64,000 nt of DNA from Corallium rubrum (lineage: Eukaryota > Cnidaria > Anthozoa > Scleralcyonacea > Coralliidae), in contig OZ036004.1 of the NCBI GenBank assembly GCA_964035015.1, positions 15,514,030 to 15,578,029 on the forward strand, read 5' to 3'. This document shows positions 35,081 to 55,082 of the stretch, piece after piece. The position numbers and the translations under genes were made by a program. The number at the start of each line of letters is the position of its first letter. Position 1 is the first letter of the stretch. The notes under the pieces are model-generated. The model ran no database searches and was not told the DNA's origin. It was given only the letters and a program-made list of their open reading frames with translations.

Positions 35081-37285
35081 ATGCGGCAATTTCGATTTGA
35101 CTATTCTCTAAAGAATATCCCAATACCATCACAGGACGCTTATTTGAAGAATTTGATTGAAAAAGTGGAAAGTGTAATAAAACGTATGAGATGGAAAGCC
35201 AACTTCTTTCTTAAAAACAAACAGAGAGAAAATCAAAACAACCCTTTCGGCCTTGCGTCCAACAAAACACCTCCTTCTATTCCGGAAATAAAACCTTTCG
35301 AAGACGACCTTATAAAACTCATCGAAAATATACAATTTCGGCCATATACGAACCAGTTTCAGAAATGTTTGGCTACCGATTTAAAGAAAATTAATTCATC
35401 TCCCAACATTTTCATTTTTGCAGACAAAACTAGGAACATTTATGAAACCCCGCTCGACACATACAACAAGCTCCTACATGACAACATAACAAAAACATAT
35501 AAGCATGGATCCGAGGACACTATAGATGAAATTGATTCGGAACTAAAAGAAATTTCGAACAGTTTAGGAATCGGCGACAAAATTGAAAAAATGAAAAAAC
35601 GCGAAGCATTTATATCTTTAAAAGACCACAAAGAAAATTTCGAAAACAATCCAAAATGCCGATTAATCAACCCCGCTAAAAGCGAATCCGGAAAACTAAG
35701 TAAGGTGATTTTGGACAAAATTAATTCTAATTTGAGACAAAAACTGAATTTAAATCAATGGAGAAATACAAAACAAGTAATTGAGTGGTTTGGCAATATA
35801 AAAGATAAGGACAGACATAGTTTTATTTCGTTTGATATTGTCGATTTCTATCCGTCTATTTCTGAAAAACTATTGGACCAAGCATTATCTTGGGCTTCGA
35901 ATTTGGCTACTATAACTGAAAACAATATTTCAATAATAAAACACGCTAGAAAATCTCTCCTTTTCAATACCGGAATTTCATGGATAAAAAAAGATAGCAA
36001 TAGTTTGTTTGACGTTACCATGGGTTGTTTCGACGGCGCGGAAGTTTGTGAGTTAGTAGGCCTTTTCATTTTAAATCACCTAAGTAAGAAATTTGGCAAA
36101 GAAAGCATTGGCCTATATAGAGATGACGGTTTGGCTATTATAAAAAGTAAATCAGCACGTTTAGCAGACAAAACAAGGAAAGAACTCCACAAAATTTTCG
36201 AGCAGTTTGACCTAAAAATTACCGCCGAATCAAATTTACGCATAGTAAACTTTTTAGATGTAACTTTCGACCTTAACAATGGAAATTATAGGCCCTATAG
36301 GAAGCCCAATGACGATCCGCTTTACATAAATAAGCACTCTAACCACCCACCAAGCATCACAAGACAGTTACCTGCATCAATCAACAAGCGCATCGCACTT
36401 CTCTCATCAGATGAACAAGTTTTTCAGGAATCTGCACCCATATATCAGAACGCACTTAGGCACAGCAACTTTGACCATGATCTTAGCTACACTCAACACA
36501 CAGCACAGCAACCACGCAGGAATAGGCAACGCAACATCACTTGGTTCAACCCACCTTTTAGCAAGAGTGTAAGCACAAACATAGGACGTAATTTCCTAAA
36601 CCTAATTGACAAGCACTTCCCACCACACCACAAGCTCCATAAGATTTTTAACAGAAACACAGTCAAAGTAAGTTACAGCTGCATGAACAATGTTAAGTCA
36701 ATAATCACTAAACACAATGCACGCATATCTAGGAATATCATGCCACAGGATAAGGACACTAGCAGTTGCAATTGTAGGAAAAACACGAATTGTCCACTTA
36801 GAAAACAATGCATGACTAGGGACATAGTATACAAAGCAACAGTCACAGTAAACAACACAAACACGATCAAGAATTACATTGGCATGACTTCAACCACATT
36901 CAAAGAGCGATTGGCCAACCACACTAAATCTTTTCAGCATAAAAAACATGCAAACGACACCGAACTTTCGAAATATATTTGGGCATTGAAAGAAAACAAT
37001 AAGGATTTTAGTATTAATTGGCAAATTTTAAAACATTCTATTTCGTACACGGGAGGTTCAAAACGATGTAATTTATGTTTAGAAGAAAAATTTTATATTT
37101 TGAAAGATAAAAACAAGAATTGTTTACTCAACAAAAGAGCAGAAATTATCAGTCAATGTCGTCATCGAAATAAATTCCGCGCAAACAGCGCAACAAAAGC
37201 CATGAATGCATGTATTGTTTCACCCCCACGCCCCGGCAGGAAGGATATAAGCACACCCTGTTTTCGAAAATTGCCATCTGCCTGA
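35081..37285 (+). CDS. PLE copy F: intact reverse transcriptase + GIY-YIG endonuclease (734 aa)
   Basis: The protein is identical to copy E as far as I can see, with the same ATG context, RT motifs (YRDDG, GCFDG), zinc motif and GIY-YIG residues. The start-to-start distance from E is 2,389 bp. After its ribozyme, the unit runs through GTTATCGAGCACTC to CCCACACG and then stops at an (AT)n tract at 37,404. That point is the outer 3' boundary of the array. Confidence 0.95.
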   Translation: MRQFRFDYSLKNIPIPSQDAYLKNLIEKVESVIKRMRWKANFFLKNKQRENQNNPFGLASNKTPPSIPEIKPFEDDLIKLIENIQFRPYTNQFQKCLATDLKKINSSPNIFIFADKTRNIYETPLDTYNKLLHDNITKTYKHGSEDTIDEIDSELKEISNSLGIGDKIEKMKKREAFISLKDHKENFENNPKCRLINPAKSESGKLSKVILDKINSNLRQKLNLNQWRNTKQVIEWFGNIKDKDRHSFISFDIVDFYPSISEKLLDQALSWASNLATITENNISIIKHARKSLLFNTGISWIKKDSNSLFDVTMGCFDGAEVCELVGLFILNHLSKKFGKESIGLYRDDGLAIIKSKSARLADKTRKELHKIFEQFDLKITAESNLRIVNFLDVTFDLNNGNYRPYRKPNDDPLYINKHSNHPPSITRQLPASINKRIALLSSDEQVFQESAPIYQNALRHSNFDHDLSYTQHTAQQPRRNRQRNITWFNPPFSKSVSTNIGRNFLNLIDKHFPPHHKLHKIFNRNTVKVSYSCMNNVKSIITKHNARISRNIMPQDKDTSSCNCRKNTNCPLRKQCMTRDIVYKATVTVNNTNTIKNYIGMTSTTFKERLANHTKSFQHKKHANDTELSKYIWALKENNKDFSINWQILKHSISYTGGSKRCNLCLEEKFYILKDKNKNCLLNKRAEIISQCRHRNKFRANSATKAMNACIVSPPRPGRKDISTPCFRKLPSA

Positions 37286-37319
37286 AGATTCTTTTTTAGA
37301 TGAAACAGACTGTTGCAGA
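37277..37319 (+). ncRNA. type I hammerhead ribozyme, PLE copy F
   Basis: TCTGC 37277-37281, CTGAAGA 37282-37288, GAA 37302-37304, stem III ACA/TGT, T 37314, then GCAGA 37315-37319. Predicted cleavage is between 37314 and 37315. Confidence 0.83.
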
Positions 37320-37402
37320 CTTTTGAGGTAAGCGAAAATCTATATTTGCTCTAACTATATGTTATCGAGCACTCTTTGCGTTTCGTAGACCAAAACCCAC
37401 AC

Positions 37403-37403
<1 letters not shown>

Positions 37404-37447
<44 letters not shown>

Positions 37448-37460
37448 GGGGGGGGGGGGG
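37404..37460. repeat. (AT)n-(TG)n-(G)n compound microsatellite
   Basis: AT repeats pass into TG repeats and a run of about 16 G just beyond the PLE terminus. It separates copy F from the rearranged PLE fragment that follows. Confidence 0.95.
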
Positions 37461-37587
37461 GTGTTTGGTCTACGAAACGCAAAGAGTGCTCGATAACATA
37501 TAGTTAGAGCAAATATAGATTTCAGGCAGATCTGCCTGAAGATTCTTTTCTAGATGAAACAGCCTGTAGCAGACTTTTGTGGTAAGC

Positions 37588-37589
<2 letters not shown>
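37461..37589. mobile_element. rearranged PLE-end fragment with a second complete hammerhead
   Basis: 37461-37519 is an inverted piece of the PLE terminus (TTTGGTCTACGAAACGC ... GAGCAAATATAG). 37520-37589 is a plus-strand piece that starts at the perfect palindrome CAGGCAGATCTGCCTG and contains a full hammerhead (37531-37573: TCTGC, CTGAAGA, GAAACA-GCC-TGTA, GCAGA). It ends at GGTAAGCGA against another (AT)n tract (37,590-37,642). No ORF. Confidence 0.8.
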
Positions 37590-37653
<64 letters not shown>

Positions 37654-37754
37654 ATATATATGAACCTCTTTAGGCTAACTCTGAAAAACCTAGGTTCTTA
37701 TATTACTGTACAAGTAATATAATTATATATATAAAAAGATTCAAAGCAAATTAT

Positions 37755-40700
37755 TTAAATACATATGTACTTACTAATAATCAATCTGCATATGGAAAGT
37801 TCTTTGAATGATAGTTTCGACTTTCTTCCCTTTAAACTGAACAGTGACCAAAGCTTGTTGGTTCCAAGCTTTGCCAGAATTCGTCTGGTGCTGACAGCAC
37901 TGCTGTGACCACACAAGGCAACCAAGAACTGTAGCTAATAGATTTAAAAACTAGAAATTACTATCGCAAGTGAAGTGCTGCCTCAAATTGGACAAAAACC
38001 TTTAGTCTACTCCACAGGCAACTCTATGCAGTCTGTGGCCAAAGTGACACCCCCCTTGCCCACTCCACCTAAGATTGCCCACTCCACCCGAGATTGCCCA
38101 CTCCACCCAAGATTGCCCACTCCACCCGAGATTCCCCACTCTGGTGCTGACAGCACTGCTGTGACCACACAAGGCAACCAAGAACTGTAGCTAATAGATT
38201 TAAAAAAAGTTAAGTTAAAGAAACAGCTCTTGTTCATTTCCTAGATGGGGTGTGTAATTACACAGGAGAAAAACTAGCAGACCTAATTGATCACACAAAA
38301 AATCACCTCACACACAACATGAACAGAACGCTAAAAACACTGCAGAAAAAATACCAAAAGCCATATAGAACACTTTCATAAAGGCCTTCGCTTTATATAT
38401 TCCTTTGTGTGCATCTAAATTAGTCTTTCTGTCCTCGTTATGAAGCAAAAATTCTTTTGAATTGCAGACACACAAACGAGGGCAGAAAGGCTTATTAAGA
38501 TGGACATAAAACAATATTCAAATTATCCAATAACCAAAATAAGTAACTACATTGTACCATTTTTTTCATGAAGTCCTCCTCATCAACTCGAACAGACAAA
38601 GCTTTCAGACCTTCAACAGTATCAATTGGGTTAGGGAGGATATCTTCTAGCATGTCATTACCACCAACACCCCTGGTGGCACTAAGTAATACACGTAGCA
38701 TTGACAATCCCTCATTTTGCTTTTCAAGCATCATTTCCAGCTTTGTTAGAACACTTCTTTGGAAGTCTATGAGAAAGACAAGCAAACAGTTAATTTAAAA
38801 GGAGTCTGACAACTATTTTAATTTGTCTTTGCTTAGAGAATTTGCTAAGAAAAGACGTTCTTCAACTTACTTTCATTTTGACCTTGTCTAAGGGAGCTAG
38901 ACATTCTATTGGTTGGTGTCACCTCTATACAATCATCTAATGGTTGGGTTCCATTTAAAGAAGTATTAAACTGGGCTAAATAAATAGACAAGATGAAGAA
39001 ATTAAAAAAGTCAAAATGCACATATTCTACAAGTGTGAGCCTTACATCTTACGTACAAATTCATTTAACTTACTTCCAAAATTATCTCGTCTTTGAAAAG
39101 TAGAGGTGGAACTACAGGTACTCAAAGGCGCACTGGGGAAAGTTGGCGAACTGCTTGTTCCATAACTGGAATTGTCAAAGTCATGAAACACGTCAACTGT
39201 AGTAATTTAAAAAAAGGAAAATAGAATTAGTCTTTTTTAGTTTGTTTTTGCTGTACAAGAGAGCAGTAGAAAGACCTAAAACGACCTGGAGGAGGACAGT
39301 GGAAGTAGAGACGGCAGGTGGGATGGAACAACTGGAGCACTGCGAGAGCAGTAGCCAGAGACAGGGTGGAATGGAAACAGAATGTTGAGGCCTTATGCAC
39401 CTACTGGTGCGAAGAGTGATGATGATGATGATGATGGGTGGTGGTTATACAACCTCTTAGAAACATCTTACTTACTGGTATTGGTTGGCAAAAGTATATG
39501 ATGGGCAGCTTTGAGAATTTCTGATGTGGCACCTGGAAGAGTATTGTCTGTGCCATTTCTGCTAACTGGTAAACTCTTTTGATGTGATGTTGAACCAGCA
39601 AAGGTTGGTGCAGCTGGCAACAGTGGTAGCAGTGTAGGAGATTTTGCAGCAGATCTCTTTTTATTGGAGTGTCACTTTCATCGCCTTGAAAAAAAACAAA
39701 AACAGAATGTATCACCCACAACAGACATACAGTAGGAAACTAAATTATTTCGTTAGCTATGTAACCATATTGTTGATAGATTCCACATCACCGTAGTCCA
39801 AGCTCTACCAAATGCAACTCAAAGTTATAGGTTTTGTAAACTGTTATGTATTTCAATAACGATTGATTGCATGTCAATTACGGACCCATTTTCAAAAATA
39901 CTGTGGCGGTTAGAGGATTGTAGTACAGTATAGCCTGGGTAGAACTTACAGTACCATATAAATAAATGAATTATAAGACAAATTTGCATACAGTAGATGT
40001 ATCTACTAACCAGGCAAAGCAATCCCTTCGTAGAATACAATCATTGAAAAAGGCTCGTCATCCATCTTTTCCACGAGGCCAAACACAAGAGACAATACAG
40101 TATTTCTGAAAGCGCTAGTTATCGTTATTATTGAAATCAACAACGGTTTACAGAAGCGAAAGTGGGAAGGTATTTCCATTTTGACTGTAAGGTGGATTTC
40201 CATTCAGTGATTTTTGTCGTGAAATTGACATTTTGTATTTTTGCGATTGCTTTCTAGGGGGGATCTGTTCCAGCCCATGGCTCATAACACAAAGAAAACG
40301 ATCACAAAAATTGCTTGCTTGTCAAAAAAATTTGAAAATGAATTGAAAATGCTTGGCAAATGAAGCATTTTAAACAAATTAGTATATAAATTACTTAATT
40401 GAACATAAATCTATAACTAGAAAACATTAATGTCAGAACTCAGAAGTAGCTTTAGCTACTGTACTTACTAGTTACTACCATTGTACAGCTACTGTATACA
40501 GTACTACTGAAAAAAATTAAATAAACTAAAAATATAGCTAGTCATTAAATAAAAAGATATCTGCTGGAGCTAGGTCGAAAGCTGATCTTACTACCGGTAT
40601 ATTGTGGTTTGATTCACTAGGACTTTACTACATCGTGAATTGTAGCAAATCCTGCCACATAAAATTCTTAATTCTTTAACATTTAACTGCTTTTCAGTTA

Positions 40701-41457
40701 GGTAAAATTATATACAGCTTACCATCACTAAACTCAGACAATTCCACAGTCATTGTTGCCAGGCCTTTTTCTCTTTCTTTGAGCATACTCTGAATCAGAA
40801 TCTGATTCCACACAAGATGATATTTCAGATTTCTTTAATATCTTAAGAGCCTTTTCATAGTTGTCTATACCCAAAAACAATACACAGAAAAAGAAAGGCT
40901 AAATCAATCAACACAGATTAAGACAAAACATATTAATGTACTTACTGCATGAGCCCAGAGAGTTGATGGCCAGAGAGTAGATTTTAACCATACATACTGT
41001 ATGTAAATCCATTGAAAAAATTAAAGTTAGACAGCCTTTCAGTGCAAACTGTCTATTAATATTACCTCGTCAACACAAACGAAAGGTTACAAAACACAGT
41101 GTTGCCATTATAATATCCAAGAAACTTTTATACTGAGAGCTTGTCTAATTTTAACCATACCGGTCTTTAGCACCACCACATTTTATTTTAAATGGTGTGT
41201 TTTAAACTTTTCAGTGTATTTACAACAATTGTTACCACTAAAACTATCTTCTATTACCAGACCATTGTCTATGTACTTACAATTAAGGAGGATATATATA
41301 TTTATTATATAGATGCGAGTGTTTTATTAGAAAATATGCCGTATCGTATTTTCCATATCCTCACTAGTGAAGATATCGATGACATCACTAAGAATTTTAC
41401 CTCTCCCTCTCTCCCTCCCTCTCTCCCTCTCTCCCCCCCCCCCCCCTTCTCTCTCTC

Positions 41458-41529
<72 letters not shown>

Positions 41530-42537
41530 TCCTTAATATATATATATATATATATTTTATTTTTTTTTTAAGTATTGATACATTAATCAATCTGTCTGTC
41601 TATGAATTTCTCCTTTTTCTTGACTAGGTTCTACCAGTCTCTAACCATCTGATAACCAATCATACCATAAAGTCTGAGTTTAAGTCTGGGGTAGCATGGG
41701 TGGCTTGTGCTGTTAGGGTACTGTCTCTCACCAAAAGTTAAGCCCGGTTAGAGGAGGTTAGTACTTACATGGATGACCGCTTGGGGATGAACTAAAGTGA
41801 GTAGAGTTGTAGTTGACCTCTCCTGTGCTTCAAGTGTTGTTCACCGGGTTCTCCGGTTTTCCTCCCTTCGTAAAATCAACACCTACATCATGGTAGTCAT
41901 GCTCAATTGGGGCATTTCACCCTGTTTGACTACCAGTTGCTATAGCCAATAAAGTTATTATATCTAAATCTAATCTACTGTACATGTAAATCCACAGATA
42001 CATAATACACAAACAACATCCTGAAATAGATGTACATAAGCGAACACTCGAATTTTATACTTCTTCCAAGTTTCTTTGTCTGGCATTTCACAATTTTTCA
42101 CCTTCTTTGAAGCACTTGTTCGTGGCCAGTAGCAGTATAGAGCCTTTAAAAATGAAATTTAAAACCTATCACTTTCAACAAAAGAATATTAACATGCCAG
42201 ATGAATTACTACATGTACAACTTTATTCTTTTAGCAATATTCCACTGAAGATTTGGCAGCAACTTATTTTAGCATTTTAAAGAGATTTTTCAATCTGAAC
42301 TACAAGTGTGATAAAATAAACATGATAAAACAATGTAATGTGCAGATCATATCTACACCCCTTTCTTGCTTATCAAAAAGATACTTAACCAAGCATGGTT
42401 GGAGAATTCACGAATAATCCCAGAGCTAAATTAATAGTATATACAATACATACCCCATCATGTGTCTCTATCCAATTTTCAACAACAATTTCTACTGCCT
42501 TTTCACCAACAAATTCAATTACTGCAAATTTAACCAT
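37755..42537 (-). CDS. DUF4806-family nuclear-type protein, eight exons, some damage
   Basis: Exons read 5' to 3' on the minus strand: 42537-42454 (ATG, VKFAVIEFVGEK), 42143 to about 42,045 (YCYWP...SKKVKNCE), 40864-40723 (DNYEKALKILKKSE, then SDSDSE), 39684-39476, 39196-39074 (Ser/Thr-rich), 38975-38871, 38766-38558 (FQRSVLTKLEMM, ILPNPIDTVEGL, FMKKM), and 37934-37755 (FLVALCGHSS, TRRILAKLGTN, FSLKGRKSKLSFKEL, stop TAA). Exons 5 to 8 join in a continuous frame with GT-AG sites. The last two exons form the DUF4806 domain. The exon 2 donor is unresolved, exon 3 meets a TGA unless a GTATGC donor is used, and exon 4 appears frameshifted after DESDTP, so it may be a pseudogene. The family has no known function and often accompanies transposon genes. 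A LINE fragment sits in the intron between exons 4 and 5. Confidence 0.75.
37884..38207. repeat. direct repeat flanking a minisatellite at the last DUF4806 exon
   Basis: About 65 bp (GGTGCTGACAGCACTGCTG ... AATAGATTTAAAAA) occurs at about 37,888-37,951 and again at about 38,144-38,207. The repeated segment is the 5' part of exon 8 plus its splice acceptor. Between the copies lie a GTGAAGTGCTGCCTC leader and about five 19-bp units of GATTGCCCACTCCACCCRA. Confidence 0.85.
39255..39437 (+). mobile_element. LINE 3' end fragment with GAT tail
   Basis: One frame gives RPKTTWRRTVEVE and, after a frame change, another gives ARAVARDRVEWKQNVEALC, the usual C-terminal tail of many invertebrate non-LTR retrotransposon RT proteins. 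A short (GAT)n tail ends it at about 39,416-39,437. It is severely 5'-truncated and inactive. Confidence 0.7.
41457..41560. repeat. (CATATA)n hexanucleotide and flanking CT/C tracts
   Basis: A CCCT/CT-rich run (41,398-41,456, including a long C homopolymer) leads into about twelve CATATA units, followed by a short (AT)n stretch. The regular 6-bp period keeps frames open on both strands; these are not genes. Confidence 0.93.
41691..41976 (+). mobile_element. 5S rRNA-derived SINE, copy 1 (most complete)
   Basis: The 5S-like segment AAGTTAAGCCCGG ... GGTTAGTACTTACATGGATGACC is recognisable from eukaryotic 5S rRNA (intermediate element/box C region). A GC-rich body (CACCGGGTTCTCCGGTTTTCC) and an AATAAAGTTATTATATC tail follow. 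Copies 2 and 3 are on the opposite strand at 54.0 and 57.1 kb. No ORF; transcription by Pol III is expected for such elements. Confidence 0.75.
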
Positions 42538-42663
42538 CTGAAGGAGAAATGCATAAACAATTTATTAATTTATCACCAACTTTCCTGTGACTTTAATCGC
42601 ATCTGTCAGGAGGAGAAAAATCACAGCAAAAATCACCTGTGTAAATAAGAGTTAAAGGCTGAT

Positions 42664-42796
42664 TTCCAGTCAGTGGAATTTTGTGCAGGGGTGGGATTTT
42701 TCTTTGTCTCACAAGCACTTGATCAGTACTAATCAAATTCAGAGCACAAAAGACAAAGAAAAATTCCACCCGCTGGCAAAATTCCACTGACTGGAA
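42664..42796. mobile_element. 133-bp foldback MITE
   Basis: TTCCAGTCAGTGGAATTTTG at one end and its near-perfect inverse CAAAATTCCACTGACTGGAA at the other, with a second paired block TTTTTCTTTGTCT/AGACAAAGAAAAA. No ORF. Confidence 0.82.
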
Positions 42797-42898
42797 GAGC
42801 ACTGGACAAACTAGCAACACCAGGAATTGTAATTGAATAATAAACATTAGTGTCCAACACAAAACACAGACTATTTATTTTTCAATTACATTTTCCAT

Positions 42899-43059
42899 GG
42901 GGCTGGTTGTACAAAGCCTGGATAGTTTATCCAATGGATAAGTCATTTAAGTGACTCATGGATAAAATTTAAGTTGTCTTTTTCAAAGCATAGAAAGCAC
43001 TGTTCACTCACTAAGACTTTTCTGCCGTCAGGCTATTCAGGTTTCATACAACTGGCCCC
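42899..43059. mobile_element. 161-bp MITE with GGGGCYRGTTGTA termini
   Basis: The left end GGGGCTGGTTGTACAAAGCCTG pairs with the right end CAGGTTTCATACAACTGGCCCC. The same terminal motif bounds the MITE at 46796-46951. Confidence 0.75.
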
Positions 43060-43098
43060 AGATTAATAGGTTACAAAAATTACCTGTTACAGTAGCTG

Positions 43099-43970
43099 TT
43101 AGTTGGTATGCAGTAATGCCATAAATAAAATTTTGGTTGGCCCAAGGTCAACTTTGAGTGCTTTTTTGTGTAACACGTCTGGAGGAAGCACTTTCATACT
43201 TGTCCACCGTTGATTTGCTTTGTGCACACCAATGAGGCGGGAATCACATGGAGTTACAAACAAAGGTTCAGTTCTCTCATAAAGTCGGCAAACAAAACGT
43301 TTGTTCCCTCTTTCATCATTGCAACCAACCTCAACTACTTCACAGCATGATGAATCACTTAAAATGAAAGCATTATTTGGCTTCTTCAAGGCAACAGCAG
43401 CTTCAGAATCTGCACTTGAAGAGATGTGATGGAGAGCGGAAGACTCGCTCAGACGTTTTACAATCTGTCCCAAAGGATTCTTTCCTGAGCGCACAAATCT
43501 TTTCTATTGTTGCATATAGTTCTCAAATGGGAAAGCACTACATGCATCTAAGCTCCCATACTTTTCTACGTCAGCAGCCAAATGCAGCATACTATGCACA
43601 TTGTACACTAGAAATTCACTACCATACAAAAGTTGACCCTGCTCAACAAAGTATGTCAGCAATTCATTGGCATACTTTCCGTGCTTTGGAGCTAGGGTAG
43701 GGCAGACCAAAATGGAGCTGGCAACACTAAGACACAGAAAGTGGTCAAATAAATCAGGCCTCAGAATGCCATTTAGCACCAGCTTTCCAGTGTACAAAAG
43801 AAACTGCCTGTATTCAGTAGCTTTCCACCTATCAACTTCTTTTAAACTTCTTGGCTTTCGTGCAAACAAGCTAGGTATAAAGGGCTTCAGGTCAACCAGC
43901 TTAGCACTAAATTCCTCTACCTGACCTGCAGAGATTCTTACTTCACGTTTTCCTCTTTGTTTTCGACAGC
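43099..43970 (-). pseudogene. C-terminal part of a DNA-transposon transposase, truncated, with a nonsense codon
   Basis: The frame covers VEEFSAKLVDLKPF, ARKPRSLKEVDRWKATEYRQFLLYTG, VYNVHSMLHLAADVEKYGSLD and CSAFPFENYMQQ. A TAG at 43504-43506 replaces an expected Leu, then KRFVRSGKNPLGQIVKRLSE continues in the same frame to about 43,099. This is the conserved C-terminal block of a transposase type widespread in aquatic animals (EnSpm/CACTA-like in my judgement). The N-terminal and catalytic regions are missing upstream of about 43,970, so it cannot be active. It lies just upstream of, and parallel to, the DUF4806 gene. Confidence 0.72.
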
Positions 43971-44827
43971 AAATACTTCATAGTAGCCCAACTTTTGGGT
44001 TCTAGACCTAGGCCTCTCAACATGGCCCGCAAAAAATGCAAATTTCAGGTAGCCATTAGCCTGCCCCGCACTAGCGGCCATTCTTTTAATATACGGAGAC
44101 TCGGCGAGGAGTTTTTTTAATAATAAAGTGAATTGATGAGGAGTTCATACAATTATATGTGAGGAAAAACCGGGAGTTATTAATAAAGAATGACAAGAAC
44201 CAAAAATATGAGTAATTTAGTGCGGTTTGTCTTTACTTTATAGTGTGTATATACGCATGTATTTATAAACACACTCATGCAGTTTAAGCTTACTGTATTT
44301 CACCGAGTGTTGCTACTTTACTGACTAAAATATTTAAGAAATACCCGAGTGCCAATCTGGGTAATAATTTGTTTTTAATTTGTTGGGGATACGACACGAC
44401 ACTGTTTTCAAATACACCGTATACAAAAAAATACAAATTTAAATTCTATATTTTAATATTTAAAATCCTCCATTTTTTAATTTTTTGAAAAATCCAGGAA
44501 AATCCTACAGCTTAGGTGCCGAAATGTGATTGGACAATTTTGATAGCTAGCTTTATGTCCATTGGCTGAAGCAGGTGTGCGAATACAGCTGCAAGAGTGC
44601 GTTTAATGCTCAAATCTCACTCCTCTAAACCAATGAAATTGCATCATTTGGGCCTGATTACAGAAGGACATATAATTAATGGAATTATCGTTTTAATTTT
44701 ATGTTTCACAAGTTTACTATAAGGATATGGTATCTGTACTCAAAAGATAGCCAGAATTTTTAATACTAAATATTTTGTTTTATATACTGATTTGAGCATA
44801 GTTAATATGACCAGGTTCTCAAACATA
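43971..44827. other. non-genic interval
   Basis: No gene recognised. It separates the transposase remnant from the 3' end of the PAN/fibrinogen-domain gene; AT-rich, no strong repeat noted. Confidence 0.45.
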
Positions 44828-54613
<9,786 letters not shown>

Positions 54614-54857
54614 AATTAACTATAGAAGAGCAGATAAAACATATATACAGCACATGAACGGACGGACGTGCATGCAGTGTCACAAGAAAATACAAGTTAA
54701 CCAGTAAATATTAGAACGCAACATAATCTTCCTTTTTGTCCATTAGCGAATCTCATGTTTTAAGTAGGGCTAATTGGGTTCAAGAACTTCTGATTAATTA
54801 TTTTAATGGAAAAGCACATATCGTTGACAGATTAATAACACTGGTTATATTTTATGC

Positions 54858-54866
<9 letters not shown>

Positions 54867-54925
<59 letters not shown>
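54867..54925. repeat. (AT)n microsatellite
   Basis: Pure AT dinucleotides, then imperfect ATACTATATAATATG. Confidence 0.95.
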
Positions 54926-55007
54926 TATATATAATATGTATACGATATATTGAAACTGCATGGACCAAGATTTAGTAAATTATCAAATAGTCAAAATATA
55001 CGGTATT

Positions 55008-55082
55008 AGAGGTTTGGGGCTCAATGATCAGAGCGTCTGGCCAGCATTTGGAAGGTCGCGGGTCCGGGCCTCATCTAGAGCG
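55008..55082 (+). mobile_element. tRNA-like SINE head fragment
   Basis: GGGGCTCAATGATCAGAGCG resembles an A box and GGTCGCGGGTCCGGGCC a B box at tRNA-like spacing. The arms do not form a convincing cloverleaf, so it is a SINE or decayed tRNA copy. Confidence 0.5.

Noticed and set aside
38007-38237. GGVGNLGWSGQ-type repeated ORFs here and at 57.8-58.6 kb
   Set aside because: Translations of the 19-bp minisatellite; no independent evidence for coding.
41305-41627. ORFs of repeated YMYM, YVYV or YTYT residues
   Set aside because: Translations of the (CATATA)n microsatellite.
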